A DNA stretch of 64,000 nucleotides from CAWKDG01 sp963848355 (lineage in GTDB: Bacteria; Actinomycetota; Acidimicrobiia; Acidimicrobiales; UBA8190), in assembly GCA_963848355.1 (NCBI GenBank), contig CAWKDG010000012.1, forward strand, positions 868,001-932,000, given 5' to 3'. Position numbers and translations under genes: made by a program. The notes below the pieces were generated by a model. The model was not told where the DNA came from. It was given only the letters and a program-made list of their open reading frames with translations, and did not search any database. Positions 61,121 to 64,000 of the stretch are shown in pieces. The first letter of the stretch is position 1. Each line of letters opens with the position of its first letter.

Positions 61121-63117
61121 TCACCGGCGCCGCCGCCGTTACCGCCACCACCGCTCCCCTTGCCGTCGCCCCGGCGGATGCCTCCCGCCAGTGTGGTCGT
61201 GGTGGTGCTCGTGCCGCAGCCGGAGAAACTGGCGACGGTGATCGTGACCGAGGCCGGCAGCGCCACCGTCTGACCGCCGGAGGGGCTCTGGACCTGCACG
61301 ATGCCGTCCTGGCTTTGATCGGTGGTCGGCTGGCACTCCACGATCGTGGTGAGGCCCTGGCCCTGGAGCGTCGTCTCCGCCGCGCTCTCGGTTTGTCCCA
61401 CCACGTTCTGGACGACGACGGACGACGGTCCGCTCGACAGGACGAGGTTGATCGTCGTTCCCTTCGGCTGGAGCGATCCCGCCGCCGGGTTGGTGCTCAC
61501 CACCGTGTTGACGGGGAAGTTCGACGATGTCGTGGACGTCGACCCGCATTGGAAGCCGGCACCGTTGATGGCATTGCACGCCTGGGTCTGCGTGTCCCCG
61601 GCCACACCGGGGACGGGCGACGTCGGCGCCGTCGTCGTGGTGCTGACGGTGGGGGCGGTGAAGAGGGTGACCCTCTTGCCCGGAGCCAGCCGGGCGCCGC
61701 TCTTGGGCGAGGTGCTGCAGACGATGTTCTGCGCGGTGCACAGCGACGTCGGCGTCACCTTGACGGCCAGTCCGGCCGCCTTCACGGCGTTCGAGGCGGC
61801 CGTCACCGACTGACCGACGAGACCCTCGGGCACCGTGTCCTCGGCACCGCTGCCGCCGGTGACGAGCTCCACCGACGAGCCCTTCTGCACCTTGGTCCCC
61901 TTGGACGGGTCGGTCCTGATGACCTGGGTGTTGGGCTGCGAGCTCGCATGATCCGGGTGGACCGAGTACTTGAGGCCCACGCTCGTCAGGCCGTGCTCGG
62001 CCTGGGTCACGGTCTGCCCGGCCACGTCGGGGACGGAGACGGTGGTGTTGCCCGAGCCGATGTGCCACCACCCGAGGGACTGGCCCAGGAAGACGACGAC
62101 CACGGCCAGGGCGACGAGCAGGACCACGAGGAGCCCGGCATAGAGGCCCGTCCGGCTCCCGTCGGGCTCCTCGACGTCCTGCCCCGCCACCTGGGCCAGG
62201 GTCTGGGTGCCGCTGTAGGGGAGGGCCTGGGTCGTCCCCATCGTCGGCTGTCCCATCATGGGCGGCGCCACGGCGCCGACGGCGCGTCCCTCGCGGAAGC
62301 GCATGAGGTCGACGCGCAGGTCGTCGCCGGTGGCGTAGCGGTACTCCGGCGACTTGGCCAGACACTTCAAGATGATGGCTTCGAGATCGGGCGGGACCGC
62401 CGGGTTGATCTCGCGCGGCGTCGGCGGGTTCTCGCGGACGTGCTTGGAGGCGACGGCCACGGGCGTGTCGCCCATGAAGGGGGGGCGCCCGGTGACCATC
62501 TCGAAGAGGACGACGCCGAGCGAGTAGATGTCGGAGCGGGCGTCGACCCCCATCCCCTCGGCCTGCTCGGGGGAGAAGTAGGTGGCCGTCCCCATCACGG
62601 CGCCGGTCTGGGTGAGCGACTCCTCGGTGTTGATGGCCCGGGCGATCCCGAAGTCGGTGACCTTCACGATCCCGTCCTCGGTGATGAGGACGTTGCCCGG
62701 CTTCACGTCGCGGTGGATGACGCCGTGGCGGTGGGCGTAGGCCAGGGCGATGGCCACGTCGGCACCGATCTCGGCGGCCCGGTCGGGATGCATGGGCCCG
62801 GCCGAACGCAGGATGGAGGACAGGGGCCGCCCGTCGATGAACTCCATGACGATGAAGTACGTCCCCCCGTCCTCGCCCCAGTCGAAGACGGGCACGATGT
62901 TCGGGTGCGAGAGGTTGGCGGCGGCCTGGGCCTCACGCCGGAACCGCTCGACGAAGGCGCGGTCGACCGACAGCTCGGGAAACAGGACCTTCAGCGCCAC
63001 GGGCCGGTCGAGCAGCCGGTCGTGGGCGCGGTAGACCTCGGCCATCCCCCCGCGGGCGACCAGATGGGACAGCTCGTAGCGGCCCGACAGGACGCGCGGG
63101 GTCTGGGGGGGCTCCAT
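61102..63117 (-). CDS. pknB: Serine/threonine protein kinase PknB with four PASTA domains
   Basis: A 671-residue transmembrane kinase. The kinase domain (about 13-275) has VARGGMAEVY, ALKVL (Lys), HRDVKPGN, DFGIARA and MGTATYFSPEQ in the activation loop. A single helix lies at about 325-347. Outside, four PASTA repeats (beginning near 358, 425, 490 and 560) bind peptidoglycan fragments. The end is Gly/Arg-rich. It phosphorylates cell-division and wall-synthesis proteins. ATG 63117 is nine bases after TAGGCT. Downstream of pbpA, with no pknA between. Confidence 0.96.
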   Translation of the reverse strand: MEPPQTPRVLSGRYELSHLVARGGMAEVYRAHDRLLDRPVALKVLFPELSVDRAFVERFRREAQAAANLSHPNIVPVFDWGEDGGTYFIVMEFIDGRPLSSILRSAGPMHPDRAAEIGADVAIALAYAHRHGVIHRDVKPGNVLITEDGIVKVTDFGIARAINTEESLTQTGAVMGTATYFSPEQAEGMGVDARSDIYSLGVVLFEMVTGRPPFMGDTPVAVASKHVRENPPTPREINPAVPPDLEAIILKCLAKSPEYRYATGDDLRVDLMRFREGRAVGAVAPPMMGQPTMGTTQALPYSGTQTLAQVAGQDVEEPDGSRTGLYAGLLVVLLVALAVVVVFLGQSLGWWHIGSGNTTVSVPDVAGQTVTQAEHGLTSVGLKYSVHPDHASSQPNTQVIRTDPSKGTKVQKGSSVELVTGGSGAEDTVPEGLVGQSVTAASNAVKAAGLAVKVTPTSLCTAQNIVCSTSPKSGARLAPGKRVTLFTAPTVSTTTTAPTSPVPGVAGDTQTQACNAINGAGFQCGSTSTTSSNFPVNTVVSTNPAAGSLQPKGTTINLVLSSGPSSVVVQNVVGQTESAAETTLQGQGLTTIVECQPTTDQSQDGIVQVQSPSGGQTVALPASVTITVASFSGCGTSTTTTTLAGGIRRGDGKGSGGGGNGGGAGDQRKAG

Positions 63118-63126
63118 CTGCGTCAG

Positions 63127-63132
63127 AGCCTA
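63127..63132 (-). promoter_or_regulatory. -10 box of pknB
   Basis: TAGGCT on the reverse strand, nine bases before ATG 63117, giving pknB a promoter in the short gap after pbpA. Confidence 0.5.
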
Positions 63133-63169
63133 CGTCGCGGCCCGTTGGGGGCCTGGGCACATGTCATGG

Positions 63170-64000
63170 TCATCCCTGCGGTCCCAGTACCGCTTCGATC
63201 ATGGCCTTCATGACCGGGCCGGCCACCTGGGCGCCGACTTTGGAGATCTCCGTGTTGGGGATGACCACGGCGACGGCGACGACGGGGTTGCTGGCCGGGG
63301 CGAAGGCGATCATCCAGCCGTTCACGTTGGTGTTGCCCACGCCGGCCTGGGCCGTCCCCGTCTTGGCGGCCACGTCGTCCTGGGGGAGGAAGCCCACGTA
63401 GTCCGCCGTGCCCTCGGTCACGACCTCCCGCATGAGGCCCTTGATGGCCGTGGCCGTCGTGGCCGAGGTGGCCTGCTTCCACGGGGTGGGTTGGTACTGG
63501 GTGACCAGGTTCCCGTCCGAGTCGCGGATCTCGTCCATGACGTGCGGGGTCATGATGACCCCGTTGTCGGCGATGGCCGACGCCACCATGGCCATCTGCA
63601 GCGGGCTGGCCTGGGTGCACTTCTGGCCGATGGACGAGTAGGCCAGGAACACCTGGGCGTTCTCGTAACAGCTCGGCTGCAGGAAGTTGGAGATCTCCTC
63701 CGACCCGTGGGGAAGGTCGATGGGGGGCTGCTGGTTGAAACCGAAGGCGTCGGCTTCGGCCGTCATGCCGGCGGCGCCGATCTTCGTCCCCAGGATGGCG
63801 AAGCCGGTGTCGCACGAGGGGGGCAGCATCTGGGCGATGGTCCCGCCGCACGGCGCGTGGTCGTCGTTGTTGAGGGGCTGGGTCTGGCCCTTGAAGTAGC
63901 CGGCGGGGATGGGACCGAACGACGGCATGGGCGTGTTCACCAGCTGGGGGGCCCGGTCGTAGGCCGCCGCCGAGGTGACGATCTTGAAGGTCGAACCAGG
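63170..64000 (-). CDS. pbpA: PbpA-type penicillin-binding transpeptidase, C-terminal part (cut by window edge)
   Basis: The gene continues past position 64000; 276 C-terminal residues are visible. The active-site block PGSTFKIVT (SxxK) starts at the very edge of the window. The KTGT motif is in AAKTGTAQAG. At the SxN position it reads SCDTGFAILG, with Asp instead of the usual Asn. It cross-links peptidoglycan at the septum or cell body. Order pbpA then pknB, transcribed together, fits the conserved actinobacterial cluster; the rodA and ftsW genes expected beyond are outside the window. Confidence 0.93.
   Translation of the reverse strand, partial: PGSTFKIVTSAAAYDRAPQLVNTPMPSFGPIPAGYFKGQTQPLNNDDHAPCGGTIAQMLPPSCDTGFAILGTKIGAAGMTAEADAFGFNQQPPIDLPHGSEEISNFLQPSCYENAQVFLAYSSIGQKCTQASPLQMAMVASAIADNGVIMTPHVMDEIRDSDGNLVTQYQPTPWKQATSATTATAIKGLMREVVTEGTADYVGFLPQDDVAAKTGTAQAGVGNTNVNGWMIAFAPASNPVVAVAVVIPNTEISKVGAQVAGPVMKAMIEAVLGPQG

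Noticed and set aside
60787..63213. An 808-codon forward frame opposite pknB
   Set aside because: No recognisable domain, and pknB on the other strand is complete with all kinase and PASTA motifs.
60163..64000. Origin of replication near the crgA-pknB block
   Set aside because: This cluster is often near oriC, but no dnaA, dnaN or DnaA-box cluster is seen in the window.

Overview
The window is GC-rich, densely coded DNA from an actinobacterium, most likely of the Acidimicrobiia or a related deep lineage. The evidence is a WhiB protein, CrgA, a PASTA-domain PknB next to a PbpA-type transpeptidase, a GlnR-like regulator, an MptB-type mannosyltransferase and many leaderless genes in which a TANNNT -10 box lies 6-9 nt before the start codon. 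There is no insertion sequence, prophage, CRISPR array or rRNA. Two tRNA genes are present.

1-16 kb, core metabolism and redox. A glutamine synthetase with Phe at the usual adenylylation position is followed by a GlnR-like regulator. Next come RidA, an unusually short molybdenum-hydroxylase-like protein with its 2Fe-2S partner, the Fe-S carriers ErpA and Mrp, an MBL hydrolase, a Nudix hydrolase, a membrane-anchored DUF929 protein, WhiB and a pair of ArsA/GET3-like ATPases. RidA, MBL, Nudix, WhiB and the ATPase pair recall the Rv3672c-Rv3681c neighbourhood of Mycobacterium tuberculosis. A receiver protein, a CorC-like CBS protein, tRNA-Pro, an SDR, an aldo/keto reductase and a PtpB-like phosphatase follow.

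16-25 kb. tRNA-Ala, a degenerate receiver, a small zinc-ribbon protein, a second PtpB-like phosphatase, a DinB-like protein, MptB with a small membrane protein, a GNAT protein and a four-gene zinc/manganese ABC importer behind a Zur-like palindrome.

25-44 kb, envelope and secretome. A polar amino-acid ABC importer, a secreted TAP-like peptidase, a Tat-exported amine oxidase, several small secreted Cys-containing proteins of unknown function, a membrane GGDEF-EAL protein, a KdpD-like sensor fragment without kinase, a pre-peptidase-domain secreted protein, a P450 and a membrane-anchored Pro/Thr-tailed protein.

44-50 kb. A winged-helix protein, then a tightly overlapping moxR-DUF58-transglutaminase operon and a secreted cysteine-repeat protein.

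50-64 kb. VOC protein, DoxX-like protein, metE divergent from a MocR regulator, EAL protein, an atypical ABC ATPase, a thioesterase and thiolase sharing a TetR-type palindrome, then the conserved cell-division and cell-wall block crgA, trpG/pabA, pknB and pbpA (cut by the window edge).

Two window-wide patterns stand out. First, several 14-17 bp tandem arrays begin in the last codons of a gene and re-copy its stop codon downstream. Second, about nine otherwise intact genes carry a single small frameshift. That is too many for natural pseudogenes and probably reflects indels in the assembly, although this cannot be proved from the sequence alone.
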